Of a stretch of 18,920 nucleotides of DNA, positions 7,579-14,451 are shown in pieces. Origin of the DNA: JBLHKS01 sp047620505. Its GTDB lineage: Bacteria > Verrucomicrobiota > Verrucomicrobiia > Verrucomicrobiales > DEV007. Under the pieces are notes generated by a model that was not told the DNA's origin, did no database searches, and worked only from the letters and a program-made list of their open reading frames with translations. The translations under genes were made by a program, and so were the position numbers. The stretch lies in the NCBI GenBank assembly GCA_047620505.1, contig JBLHKS010000141.1, positions 1 through 18,920 on the forward strand, in the 5' to 3' direction. Position 1 is the first letter of the stretch, and each line of letters begins with the position of its first letter.

Positions 7579-8796
7579 ATGAAACCAGTTCTCGTCATCG
7601 GCGGAGGAATGATCACCCGCTTGCAGGTGCTTCCCTCCCTTTACCAGCTTCAACGTCTCGGCCAGATCGGCGAGATTTCGATCACCGCGCGAAGCAGCTC
7701 GACCTTGGAGGCTCTGGAAGCCGATCCGGGAATCAAAGAAGCGTTTCCAGATCAGACTTTTACGGCGCACGCCGGGCCGGATCTCTACAAGCAGCTGCTG
7801 GATGATTTGCCGGAGCAATCGATCGTCTACATCGCGATTCCGGATCAAAATCACTACGAGGTGCTTTGCGAAACGCTCGACCGCGGACATCACATCGTTT
7901 GCGTTAAGCCGCTCGTCCTGAGTCACGAACACGCGATCGACGTGCAGCGGCGGGCTCAGGTACGCGGGCTTTTCGTCGGCGTCGAATACCACAAGCGCTA
8001 CGACGACCGAAACTGGATCGCGCGGAAGAAATATCGCTCGGGCCAGCTCGGCGAATTGAAGCTCGGCCAAGCGTGTCTGCACGAAAAGTGGTGGTACCGT
8101 GATTCGAATTTCATGAACTGGTGCACGACGGATCAGACTGACTTTTTCGTCTACATCGGCTGCCACTACGTCGATCTCGTCTCCTTCATCACGGGCCTGA
8201 AGCCGGTGTCGGTGTCGGTTCACGGCGTGCCTGACAAATTCCCCAACGGCAACGTCGGCTACCTCTACACGGACGCCCGGGTCGTCTGGGAAAACGGCGG
8301 TGTGCTGAATATTCAGAATGGGATCGCTTACCCGAATCAGGCTGTCGGCGGCAACGACCAGGGGATGAAGCTTTACACGAAAGACGACGCGAGCGGCGTC
8401 GGCGGTTTGATCGAACACGTCGACAATTATCGGGGAGTCGCATACTGCGCGCTTGAGGCTGGATCGGATCCGGGCGACACCGCGCATCACCTCGTGAATC
8501 CGGATTATTTCCAGATGATCGAGCGCAGCGACGGCCCAGGCCTGCGTCCGGTCGGTTACGGCTTCCGCGCGATCGAGCAACTCGTCGCATCGGCGGAGCG
8601 AGTCGCGAATGCCGGGGATCTCGCCGCACGTCAGCAGCTGCTGGCGGAAATTGACGATGCCGGCTGGCACGCGACGCCCGCGAACAGCGCTTACAACGAG
8701 TTAGTCGTCGAAGCCGGACGACTCTCGATTCTGAACAACGCGCGGACGGTTAACATCCGCTATGGAGATTCGCCGGGCGTGGAATTCGCGGACTGA
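7579..8796 (+). CDS. Gfo/Idh/MocA-family NAD(P)-dependent oxidoreductase
   Basis: A 405-residue protein with an N-terminal Rossmann fold: PVLVIGGGMIT (3-13) is the dinucleotide-binding glycine loop, and IVYIAIPDQNHYEVL (about 82-96) is the conserved strand-loop that in the family reads V-x-I-x-T/A-P-x-x-x-H. HIVCVKPLVLS holds the catalytic-lysine motif as VKP (K110) where most members have EKP. The C-terminal half has the usual H-x-x-D-L pattern in GCHYVDLVSF. Family members oxidise or isomerise sugars, inositols and related polyols; the substrate cannot be read from the sequence. It is somewhat longer than the common ~340-residue form. There is no signal peptide, so it should be cytoplasmic, and the gene stands alone between a divergent promoter region and a rho-independent terminator at 8918-8950. 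It could supply sugar catabolism for the neighbouring LamG system, but that is only inferred from position. Confidence 0.88.
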   Translation: MKPVLVIGGGMITRLQVLPSLYQLQRLGQIGEISITARSSSTLEALEADPGIKEAFPDQTFTAHAGPDLYKQLLDDLPEQSIVYIAIPDQNHYEVLCETLDRGHHIVCVKPLVLSHEHAIDVQRRAQVRGLFVGVEYHKRYDDRNWIARKKYRSGQLGELKLGQACLHEKWWYRDSNFMNWCTTDQTDFFVYIGCHYVDLVSFITGLKPVSVSVHGVPDKFPNGNVGYLYTDARVVWENGGVLNIQNGIAYPNQAVGGNDQGMKLYTKDDASGVGGLIEHVDNYRGVAYCALEAGSDPGDTAHHLVNPDYFQMIERSDGPGLRPVGYGFRAIEQLVASAERVANAGDLAARQQLLAEIDDAGWHATPANSAYNELVVEAGRLSILNNARTVNIRYGDSPGVEFAD

Positions 8797-8840
8797 TTGC
8801 GGCGATCTCGAAAAATTCTCAGAAATCTGTCACAATCTTC

Positions 8841-8868
8841 TTGCATCACCCGCGAGGATCTCTAAATT
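8841..8868 (+). promoter_or_regulatory. Promoter-like element inside the convergent intergenic region
   Basis: TTGCAT (8841-8846), a 16-nt spacer and TAAATT (8863-8868) lie 45 nt after the oxidoreductase stop and 50 nt before a strong terminator. The spacing equals that of the oxidoreductase promoter. No gene follows it except a possible short transcript ending at the terminator. Confidence 0.3.
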
Positions 8869-8874
8869 TGAATC

Positions 8875-8950
8875 TACAACAGACTGTAGTTGTTTGTTTG
8901 TTTTCATGGTTCTGAGTCCGGTCGTCGAAAGGCGGCCGGGCTTTTTTTTT
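8875..8950 (+). ncRNA. Possible small RNA of about 75 nt
   Basis: A promoter-like element at 8841-8868 and a rho-independent terminator at 8918-8950 bracket a stretch with no credible ORF. Near its 5' end CTACA (8874-8878) can pair with TGTAG (8885-8889), or alternatively ACAAC (8876-8880) with GTTGT (8889-8893). A U-rich single-stranded run (TTGTTTGTTTGTTTTC) follows before the terminator hairpin. It could equally be just the 3' untranslated end of the oxidoreductase mRNA. No known RNA family is recognised. Confidence 0.22.
8918..8950 (+). terminator. Rho-independent terminator (oxidoreductase side)
   Basis: CCGGTCGTC (8918-8926) pairs over 9 bp, including two G-U pairs, with GGCGGCCGG (8931-8939) around a stable GAAA tetraloop, followed after GC by nine T (8942-8950). 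It is 121 nt after the oxidoreductase stop. Confidence 0.85.
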
Positions 8951-8996
8951 GCGATCGGGCCCCAATTTTGCGCTTCAGACGCGAATTCCAGGCACG

Positions 8997-9037
8997 AAAA
9001 AGCCGAATGCAACGCCGCTGGCGAGTCGCATTCGGCT
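8997..9037 (-). terminator. Rho-independent terminator of the hydrolase operon
   Basis: Perfect 10-bp arms AGCCGAATGC (9001-9010) and GCATTCGGCT (9028-9037) enclose a 17-nt loop with an inner CGCC/GGCG hairpin. On the minus strand the stem runs into a T run (8997-9001), 20 nt after the hydrolase stop. On the plus strand the stem has no following T run. Confidence 0.8.
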
Positions 9038-9056
9038 AACCGATTTCGGCTTTTGG

Positions 9057-10130
9057 CTACTTGCCGGATTCGCTCGTTCCTGGAGCGTCAAGACGGCGGA
9101 TTTTAGCGGGATCGAGATCCCAGACCGCGTCAGTTCCCCGTTTTTGCTGGGCAAGCCAGTTCAGCGCAGCGCGATGAACGATTTCGTGGCCACCGTTGAA
9201 AATCGTGATCCGAGCGCTTTCAGATTGCCGCCGAAACGGAAGAGGATCCGGTCCGAAAAGAGGATCGACGGCGGCGTTGTCGGTTGAGGCCTTCTGGGTC
9301 TGATAAAAATCGGCAATGGTCTTTTCCGCGAGCCGAGAATCCTCAGCCGCGACGAGATTGAAGGCCTCCAGCGAATGCGTGAACGGGACGCTTCCTTTTC
9401 GGCCGTCCGTCACGCCGTGCGAGATGTCGAGCGCGACTTTTCCTTGTGCGTTTTCGAGCCAGGTCAGGGGAGAACGCAGCCGATACTCCTCAGCAGCTGC
9501 TGGCTCGCTCGGCGGGCCTCCGCATGCGGCTTCCATCATTCTTCCGTATCCCGTTAGCTCTGGATTCGAATGCTGTTCGTGCCAGGCGGCCAGGTCCGAG
9601 ATTCCGCACCAGGCGCTGACTCCAGCCCAGATTTCCGGATGCCGACCAGCCATCAAAAGAGACGCGTGCCCGCCGCCGCTGACGCCGACGAGGTAGACTC
9701 GATCCGCGTCGACGTTGGCCTGCTTCTTCGCAAATTCGACCGCATCGAGGATGTCGGAAACCGCAAGCTCAGAGCCGCAAGATTGCGGCGTCCTGTTTGC
9801 GCCTCGGAAATTCGGGTGAATGAAAACCCAATCGTTGGCGATCGCCCACTTTCCGTAAACGAGTTCGCCGCCGGCCTGTTTGTAGTCGCTGGACCAGGTG
9901 TGCAGAGCGACGAGAAGCGGCCTCGGCTGCTCTTTGCCGTTCGGTTTCCACCAGAGCGCCTTTTGCATCGAGCGATCTGCGCTGCTGGCGATCTCCACTT
10001 CCTGAATCGCCTCCGGCCAGCCGGATTTAGGCTTTTCCTGGGCGTCCACGTGCGTCACGCTTCCGAATACGCAAAGGACCGCGACGCCGAACGCCGCGGT
10101 CCTTGCTAATGAGAGAAATTTCGATCTCAA
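9057..10130 (-). CDS. Exported alpha/beta hydrolase (prolyl oligopeptidase / S9-esterase-like)
   Basis: A 357-residue protein starting at TTG 10130, 5 nt after the DUF1501 stop; the TTG is chosen because it gives a clear signal peptide (MRSKFLSLARTAAFGVAVLC, cleavage near VDA at about residue 30). The alpha/beta-hydrolase fold is indicated by PLLVALHTWS (strand and oxyanion-hole area), WVFIHPNFRG, the nucleophile elbow GVSGGG with Ser151, a likely acid Asp242 in HGVTDGRKG, and His315 in NGGHEIVH. SDILDAVEFAKKQANVDADR before the nucleophile is typical of S9-type peptidases and feruloyl/acetyl esterases. It probably acts on a peptide or carbohydrate-ester bond outside the cytoplasm. As third gene of the DUF1549-DUF1501 operon, it may process the substrate of that system; the substrate is not predictable. 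A terminator follows at 8997-9037. Confidence 0.85.
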   Translation of the reverse strand: MRSKFLSLARTAAFGVAVLCVFGSVTHVDAQEKPKSGWPEAIQEVEIASSADRSMQKALWWKPNGKEQPRPLLVALHTWSSDYKQAGGELVYGKWAIANDWVFIHPNFRGANRTPQSCGSELAVSDILDAVEFAKKQANVDADRVYLVGVSGGGHASLLMAGRHPEIWAGVSAWCGISDLAAWHEQHSNPELTGYGRMMEAACGGPPSEPAAAEEYRLRSPLTWLENAQGKVALDISHGVTDGRKGSVPFTHSLEAFNLVAAEDSRLAEKTIADFYQTQKASTDNAAVDPLFGPDPLPFRRQSESARITIFNGGHEIVHRAALNWLAQQKRGTDAVWDLDPAKIRRLDAPGTSESGK

Positions 10131-10135
10131 ACTTT

Positions 10136-11413
10136 CTAGCCGTAAAGTTTGGTGATCGGAACGCCGTCTTTGCCGCCGAATTTGAACGGACGACGACTTG
10201 GCGAGTAGACCGTTTCATCAAGCGGTACTCCAAGACCGTAGCCAACCGTGGCGAGGAAATCTTCCTGCCGCGTTTTGCCTTCTTCGACCTTTTTGCCCAT
10301 CTTGTCGGTCTTGCCGTAAAGCTGGCCACCAACGATTCCGCCGCCTGCGAGGACGGAGGAGAACGCCGCCGGGAAGTGGTCGCGTCCGGAGTTCATGTTG
10401 ATGTCTGGAGTCCGACCGAATTCCGTGCTGACCGCCACGAGAGTGGAGTCGAGCAGGCCTTTCGCTTCGAGGTCTTCGAGGAGGGTCCCCAAAGCCGTAT
10501 CGAGCTCGGTGACGCGCTCCGCGAGGCGGGTCTGAATGCCTTCGTGCATGTCCCAGCCGCCCGAGTGGACTTCGATGACGCGGACTCCGTTTTCGACGAG
10601 GCGACGAGCGAGCAGCAAGCCCTGGCCGAGGCGACCCATGCCATATTGTTCGCGCATCGATTCTCCAGTGATGTCGAAGGCCTCGAGTTCGGTGCCTTCA
10701 AGCAACTTTGTGGCCTGATCGTAGTATTCAACGTAGGAGCGAGGTCCAGCATACTGGAATTTTTCCGAGAACTGCTTCCCAAGCTTGTTGGCGATCTCCA
10801 TCCGACGCTTGAAGCGATCATCCTGAGTGAGAATCATCGTGTTCGGCACGCCGCCGGACGGATCTGCGATCGGCAACGGGCTCAAGGCCGGATCGAGGTA
10901 GCCGGCATTCGAGGTGGACTGGCCGATGACCACGCTGTCCGGAAGGACGTCGTTGCGCTTGCCAAGGAGTTCCTCAGCCATCGAACCCATCCGCGGGTGA
11001 ACGATCGTGGCGCGCTTTTCGTAGCCGGTGAGCATCCAGTAGCGGCCCTGATCGTGAGCGCCGTTCGTGGAGTTCATGCTGTTGATGATCGCCAGCTTGT
11101 CCGCCTTTTTGGACAGTTTTTCGAACTGCGGCCCGAGCTGAATGCCGTCGACATTCGTGCTGATCGGTTTGGTGTCACCGAGCGCTTTGTCGCTCTTGTT
11201 GGTGCAGTCGAACGTGTCGAGGTGCGTCATCCCACCCGAAAGGTAGATGTAGATGAGGTGCTTTGCCTGCCCTCCGCCGCCGTTCGCTTGAGCGCGAGCA
11301 GCTGCTGGCATGAGAGTCGACATGGCGCTCACTCCGAGCGCGGTTTTGGCGGTCTTCTCCATGAAGAAGCGCCGGCTGTGGGAGTCTTTCCCAGCGAGAT
11401 CTGCGATATGCAT
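10136..11413 (-). CDS. DUF1501 family protein with Tat signal
   Basis: A 425-residue protein beginning HIADLAGKDSHSRRFFMEKT: the twin-arginine motif SRRFFM (13-18) precedes a hydrophobic stretch ending in AAARAQA, so export folded by Tat is predicted. The mature part has the DUF1501 hallmarks LSGGMTHLDTFD, NGAHDQGRYWMLTGY, IEVHSGGWDMHEG, STEFGRTPDIN, GRDHFPAAFS and GGGIVGGQLYG. DUF1501 belongs to the alkaline-phosphatase/sulfatase-like superfamily and is nearly always encoded beside DUF1549/DUF1553 proteins in PVC bacteria; catalytic activity has not, to my knowledge, been settled. The start lacks a Shine-Dalgarno sequence; a -10-like TAAAAT is 9 nt upstream. The gene lies 48 nt after the SHD1/DUF1549 gene and 5 nt before the hydrolase gene, so the three probably form one operon. 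Confidence 0.93.
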   Translation of the reverse strand: MHIADLAGKDSHSRRFFMEKTAKTALGVSAMSTLMPAAARAQANGGGGQAKHLIYIYLSGGMTHLDTFDCTNKSDKALGDTKPISTNVDGIQLGPQFEKLSKKADKLAIINSMNSTNGAHDQGRYWMLTGYEKRATIVHPRMGSMAEELLGKRNDVLPDSVVIGQSTSNAGYLDPALSPLPIADPSGGVPNTMILTQDDRFKRRMEIANKLGKQFSEKFQYAGPRSYVEYYDQATKLLEGTELEAFDITGESMREQYGMGRLGQGLLLARRLVENGVRVIEVHSGGWDMHEGIQTRLAERVTELDTALGTLLEDLEAKGLLDSTLVAVSTEFGRTPDINMNSGRDHFPAAFSSVLAGGGIVGGQLYGKTDKMGKKVEEGKTRQEDFLATVGYGLGVPLDETVYSPSRRPFKFGGKDGVPITKLYG

Positions 11414-11422
11414 CGTAGTAGT

Positions 11423-11428
11423 ATTTTA
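11423..11428 (-). promoter_or_regulatory. Candidate internal -10 element before the DUF1501 gene
   Basis: TAAAAT on the minus strand is 9 nt before the ATG at 11413 in a short AT-rich gap (11414-11461). No clear -35 is seen at the usual spacing. It could drive a leaderless internal transcript, or the AT-rich gap may simply help translation re-initiation. Confidence 0.2.
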
Positions 11429-11461
11429 GAAGTTAAGAATTAATTCAGTTTCCTGGCTGGT

Positions 11462-13549
11462 TTACTGGATGAAGAGGAATTCGGGGCTGTTCATCAGCGC
11501 CCAAGCTAGATCGCGAATGCCGTCATCGCCGTATTCGTCGAGAATCTCGACGCCCATGCCCTGCTCATCGTCATTCGGAAAGCGGCTAAGCATCGTGAAG
11601 TAAATTGCGCGCACTTTGTCTTCCGGTGCGTCGAGCACCTCGAGATCCTGGACGACTTTCGAATTCGAGCCGGTCAAATAATCGGTCACCGCTCCATTCA
11701 TAAGGGCCAAGACCTGCGGCACCGAACCGTCGAGCACGTGATCGTCAGTCACCATCCGGTCAGACTGACCGAAAGTATCGAGCAACGAAGCGCCGGGAGC
11801 AGGCTGCTCCATTTCGGCTGCGCGAATCAACTCCATGTTGCCGAGACGCGGAATGTCCGCGGTGATCGTTTGAAGCGAGCCGGGCTCTTCGACAATCGCG
11901 GCTCCTGCGCGACCACCTCGGATGCTGGAGAAAGCTTCATACTTTTCCCAGATCGACTCCATCGAATCATTCTCGAAATCAACATTGAGGTAGGAACTGA
12001 TGAAAGAGCCGTTGCGGCCGCGGACGTCGTCGACCTCCGCCCCGTGGGCGAGGACCATGAGCGAATCCCAGGCTTGTTCCGCGCGCATCCGGCGGAGAAC
12101 CGGGCCTTGGAAAGCGTAAGGACGGGCCGCGCTGGGCTCTTCGTAAGTGGCGATCGTCTGGTAAGCCTTCGTGTTGTAGAGAATCCGCATGAACTCGCGC
12201 AGATCGTAATCGACCGACTTCATGATGTTGGCGAGCGCCTTGAGAACTTCGGGCTGAGCGGACATTTTCTCCCAACCCTCAGATGGGAAATCGTGAACGG
12301 GTTCGATAATCGCGCGACCAAAGGCGCGGCTCCACATCCGGTTGGCGATCACCATCGCGAAACGCGGATTTTCAGGCTCAACCAGCCAGGCGCTGACCGC
12401 TTCGCGAAGCGTTTTGCCGCCTTTTTTGGCCGCGCCGCCAACGAGCGTCCGCGGCTTGTAAACTTCACCGCCGATTTTTTCCACATTCATCGGAACGGGC
12501 GTGACCCGCTCTTCGTCATCCGTCAGGTTCCAGCCGAGGAAGCTGACGAAGTAGCGATACTGACGAGATGATTGCGGATCTTCGAGATCGAGGCCTTTGC
12601 CCTTGGCAAAGTTGTCCATCTGCATCTTCCACCCTTCTGGCGCTCCCGGCATTTGCGCCGTCGATCGGCCCATTCCGCCGTCTTTCTGGTAACTGGCGAG
12701 AGTGCGCTGAGTCTGGCCGAAGTAAGCGGCCATGTGGTAGAAATCGTCCATCGTCCACTCATCGAACGGGTGGTCATGGCACTGGGCGCAAGAGATGTCG
12801 ATCCCGAGCATGACCTGGCCGAAGTTGGAAAACGCATCGAATTCCATCCCAGCGTCACGCAGGAGGAAACCGGCGGCAGGATCGTGGCCCAGATTGCCCT
12901 TGGCCGTGATCATTTTCATGACCATCTCGTTGTAAGGAGTGTTCTCGTTGATCGAGTCTTTCCACCACTGAATGTATGGCTCGAAGCGGACGCCCTGCGG
13001 GAAATCAGCGTTGCCGTGCAGCCGATACATGTCGGCGAAGTAGTTAAAGAGGTGATGCGCACGACCCGGCTTGAGCAGCAGGTCATCGATCAGCTCAGCG
13101 CGCTTTTCCGGGCGTGGGCTTTCGGCGAACGCCTGAAACTCCTCGCGAGTCGGAATCCGTCCGAGAATGTCGAGATAAACCCGGCGGGCGAACAGATCAT
13201 CCGGAAGCGGTTCGTTGAACGACTTCAGCCCGGCCTTGATCAGGTTCGGAGCCAGAAGCTTGTCGATCCCGGCCGCGTACTTCATCGTATTCGTGTTATC
13301 GCCGATCAGCGCGAATTTCTCCGCAGCCTCCGTATCGGCCTTCGTAAACATCGCCTTCGGCACGGTGACCTCGCGGCCATCGCCGAGTTTCAGGACCATA
13401 TTTTCGCCGTCAAAACGAACAAACGCCGCTTCCAGCGTTTTGCCGTCAGCCTGGCGGGTCCAAGTTCGTGCCGAGGCCGGAATGGCCATCAGCAGGGTGA
13501 GACCGCCGAGAATCGCGGCGGCGAATGTGGATCCGATTTTGGATCGCAT
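11462..13549 (-). CDS. Secreted SHD1 / DUF1549 / DUF1553 protein
   Basis: The start is set at the ATG at 13549 (695 residues), because GAGAGGA at 13556-13562 is well placed for it; an in-frame ATG at 13564 overlaps that Shine-Dalgarno site and would add five residues. Domains in order: signal peptide MRSKIGSTFAAAILGGLTLL to PASA (cleavage near 27); an SHD1 domain (about 28-80, RTWTRQADGKTLEAAFVRFD and GREVTVPKAMFTKAD); DUF1549/PSCyt2 (about 95-285) with VYLDILGRIPTREEF and CAQCHDHPFDEW (CxxCH at about 254-258); and DUF1553/PSD1 in the C-terminal half (MVIANRMWSRAFGRAIIEP, ending LAWALMNSPEFLFIQ). Unlike the 7430 gene it has no PSCyt1 domain and no LamG insert. It heads the DUF1501/hydrolase operon. 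An inverted repeat with GTGTA half-sites lies upstream. A role in an exported or surface system is inferred from context. Confidence 0.92.
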   Translation of the reverse strand: MRSKIGSTFAAAILGGLTLLMAIPASARTWTRQADGKTLEAAFVRFDGENMVLKLGDGREVTVPKAMFTKADTEAAEKFALIGDNTNTMKYAAGIDKLLAPNLIKAGLKSFNEPLPDDLFARRVYLDILGRIPTREEFQAFAESPRPEKRAELIDDLLLKPGRAHHLFNYFADMYRLHGNADFPQGVRFEPYIQWWKDSINENTPYNEMVMKMITAKGNLGHDPAAGFLLRDAGMEFDAFSNFGQVMLGIDISCAQCHDHPFDEWTMDDFYHMAAYFGQTQRTLASYQKDGGMGRSTAQMPGAPEGWKMQMDNFAKGKGLDLEDPQSSRQYRYFVSFLGWNLTDDEERVTPVPMNVEKIGGEVYKPRTLVGGAAKKGGKTLREAVSAWLVEPENPRFAMVIANRMWSRAFGRAIIEPVHDFPSEGWEKMSAQPEVLKALANIMKSVDYDLREFMRILYNTKAYQTIATYEEPSAARPYAFQGPVLRRMRAEQAWDSLMVLAHGAEVDDVRGRNGSFISSYLNVDFENDSMESIWEKYEAFSSIRGGRAGAAIVEEPGSLQTITADIPRLGNMELIRAAEMEQPAPGASLLDTFGQSDRMVTDDHVLDGSVPQVLALMNGAVTDYLTGSNSKVVQDLEVLDAPEDKVRAIYFTMLSRFPNDDEQGMGVEILDEYGDDGIRDLAWALMNSPEFLFIQ

Positions 13550-13555
13550 GGTATT

Positions 13556-13562
13556 TCCTCTC
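13556..13562 (-). promoter_or_regulatory. Ribosome binding site that decides the 13549 start
   Basis: GAGAGGA on the minus strand is 6 nt before the ATG at 13549. It is the only strong Shine-Dalgarno sequence found at any gene start in the window. It overlaps the upstream in-frame ATG at 13564. Confidence 0.7.
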
Positions 13563-13611
13563 ATTTTGGTTCGGTTTTGGGATGTTTTCGATCAGCGAGA
13601 AAGCCAAAAAA

Positions 13612-13666
13612 ACGGTGTAGAAATGTTGGGCCTCTCAAACGCAAACATCAAGTGTAAATACACCGT
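13612..13666. promoter_or_regulatory. Inverted repeats with GTGTA half-sites in the divergent promoter region
   Basis: ACGGTGTA (13612-13619) and its exact reverse complement TACACCGT (13659-13666) are 39 nt apart. The right copy is part of a second dyad, GTGTA-AA-TACAC (13652-13663). Three GTGTA half-sites therefore lie between the divergent SHD1 and small unknown genes, suggesting a repressor or activator operator. No regulator family can be named. Confidence 0.35.
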
Positions 13667-13765
13667 AAGGACAACGGACAAACTCCCCACGAATTCCCGT
13701 TTCAGACACGCGAATCGATATTTTTCTTAAATTCCCCAGTTCAGCAGCTGCTGGCTGACAATTCC

Positions 13766-14032
13766 ATGGACACTTGGCGGGAGCCGGACAAGTTCGGCGT
13801 GACGCGAAAGACCATGACCCGCGAAGAAGCTACCGCAAAAATCCAGGACGCCTGCAAAGAGATCGCTCTGCAGATGATGAAGGTTCAACCGACGATCCGT
13901 CACCTCGGCCATGAGGAAACGGAGGCCGATTGCGTCCGGGCCGCTTACCAATTGACGATTGAGCTGGAGATCATCAAAAAGAAGCTGATCCGCCTCCAGA
14001 ATCGCGGCGAAGGGGACGGCTCAGTCGTTTAG
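13766..14032 (+). CDS. Small protein of unknown function
   Basis: An 88-residue charged, mostly helical protein; I do not recognise a family. Codon use looks coding (G/C-rich third positions, no low-complexity). The ATG at 13766 has no Shine-Dalgarno sequence; a second in-frame ATG at 13814 would give 72 residues beginning MTREEATAKIQDACKEIA and is an equally possible start, since the first 16 residues look less regular. The C-terminal half (LTIELEIIKKKLIRLQNR) reads as an amphipathic helix, so a dimeric or partner-binding protein is possible. No signal peptide, membrane segment or cysteine cluster is present. It is divergent from the SHD1 operon across an AT-rich region, and a copy of the iterated palindrome AGCAGCTGCT lies 13 nt before its first ATG. 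Confidence 0.55.
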   Translation: MDTWREPDKFGVTRKTMTREEATAKIQDACKEIALQMMKVQPTIRHLGHEETEADCVRAAYQLTIELEIIKKKLIRLQNRGEGDGSVV

Positions 14033-14144
14033 GCCGGGTAGATTTTGATCAGCGGGAAGGCGAAAACGGAATTCTGCGGAACGCTCTGAGTGGGATGGCG
14101 CCCGATTCCAAGCTGGGTTTCGGTTTGCCAACTTCACTCCGAAT

Positions 14145-14303
14145 TGTCATCCCGAGCCTGCCGAGGGACCTCACGAGCGGGGGTTGGTGAACGTGGATCA
14201 ATGGCGTCGATCACGCCTTGAGTCCTTGAGTGGAATTCGTGGCGTGCAGAGTAATTGGCGTCAAACGTCGTAACAGAGGTCCCTCGGCAGGCTCGGGATG
14301 ACA
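14145..14303. repeat. 159-bp intergenic element with perfect 28-bp terminal inverted repeats
   Basis: Bases 14145-14172 (beginning TGTCATCCCGAGCCTGCCG) are the exact reverse complement of 14276-14303. The 103-bp centre has no ORF of note and only a weak GGCGT/ACGCC hairpin. Strings of the CATCCCGAG...GAGGGA type are familiar as dispersed intergenic repeats in several phyla and give spurious peptides such as CHPEPAEGP. The structure fits a MITE-like or REP-doublet (REPIN) element mobilised in trans; no flanking duplication is obvious. The rest of the gene-free stretch from 14033 to 14144 shows nothing I can identify. Confidence 0.75.
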
Positions 14304-14318
14304 CAAGCGTCTCCGCAA

Positions 14319-14403
14319 ACGGACTTGGAAGTCCGTTCTCCAATCAAATTTCGTCAGGGAAATCAATCGTGGCTTCGAGCGGAGACCGGATGTCCACATC
14401 CGT
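14319..14403. repeat. Inverted pair of 23-nt REP-like hairpin units
   Basis: Unit 1 is 14319-14341 on the plus strand (stem ACGGACTT-GG-AAGTCCGT, then TCTCC). Unit 2 is 14381-14403 on the minus strand (stem ACGGATGT-GG-ACATCCGG, then TCTCC). They agree at 18 of 23 positions, and four of the five differences are two paired changes that keep the stem. They face each other across 39 nt, the layout of a REPIN/BIME. On the minus strand they lie just after the PPC gene's stop (14452) and may form its transcript end, though no T run follows. Confidence 0.65.
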
Positions 14404-14451
14404 CTTCAGAGGTCCTGCAACCGTCTGATGGCCAATTCCGCTACGAAGCGA

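Noticed and set aside
7564..8670. Open frame of 368 codons on the minus strand
   Set aside because: Antisense of the Gfo/Idh/MocA gene; the Val/Arg/Asp-rich translation is typical of a shadow frame in GC-rich DNA.
10103..11443. Open frame of 446 codons on the plus strand
   Set aside because: Antisense of the DUF1501 gene, whose motifs and Tat signal are clear; no family resemblance in the plus-strand translation.
12572..13657. Open frame of 361 codons on the plus strand
   Set aside because: Antisense of the SHD1/DUF1549 gene, which has a signal peptide, a Shine-Dalgarno site and known domains.
13766..14032. The 88-residue protein as a Pup/UBact tag
   Set aside because: Its C-terminus is GDGSVV, not the Gly-Gly-Gln/Glu-type end of Pup or UBact, and it is predicted helical rather than disordered.
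14134..14399. Short minus-strand frames with peptides like CHPEPAEGP and SSRACRGTS
   Set aside because: They are translations of the terminal inverted repeats of the 159-bp element; such peptides are well-known spurious products of dispersed repeats.
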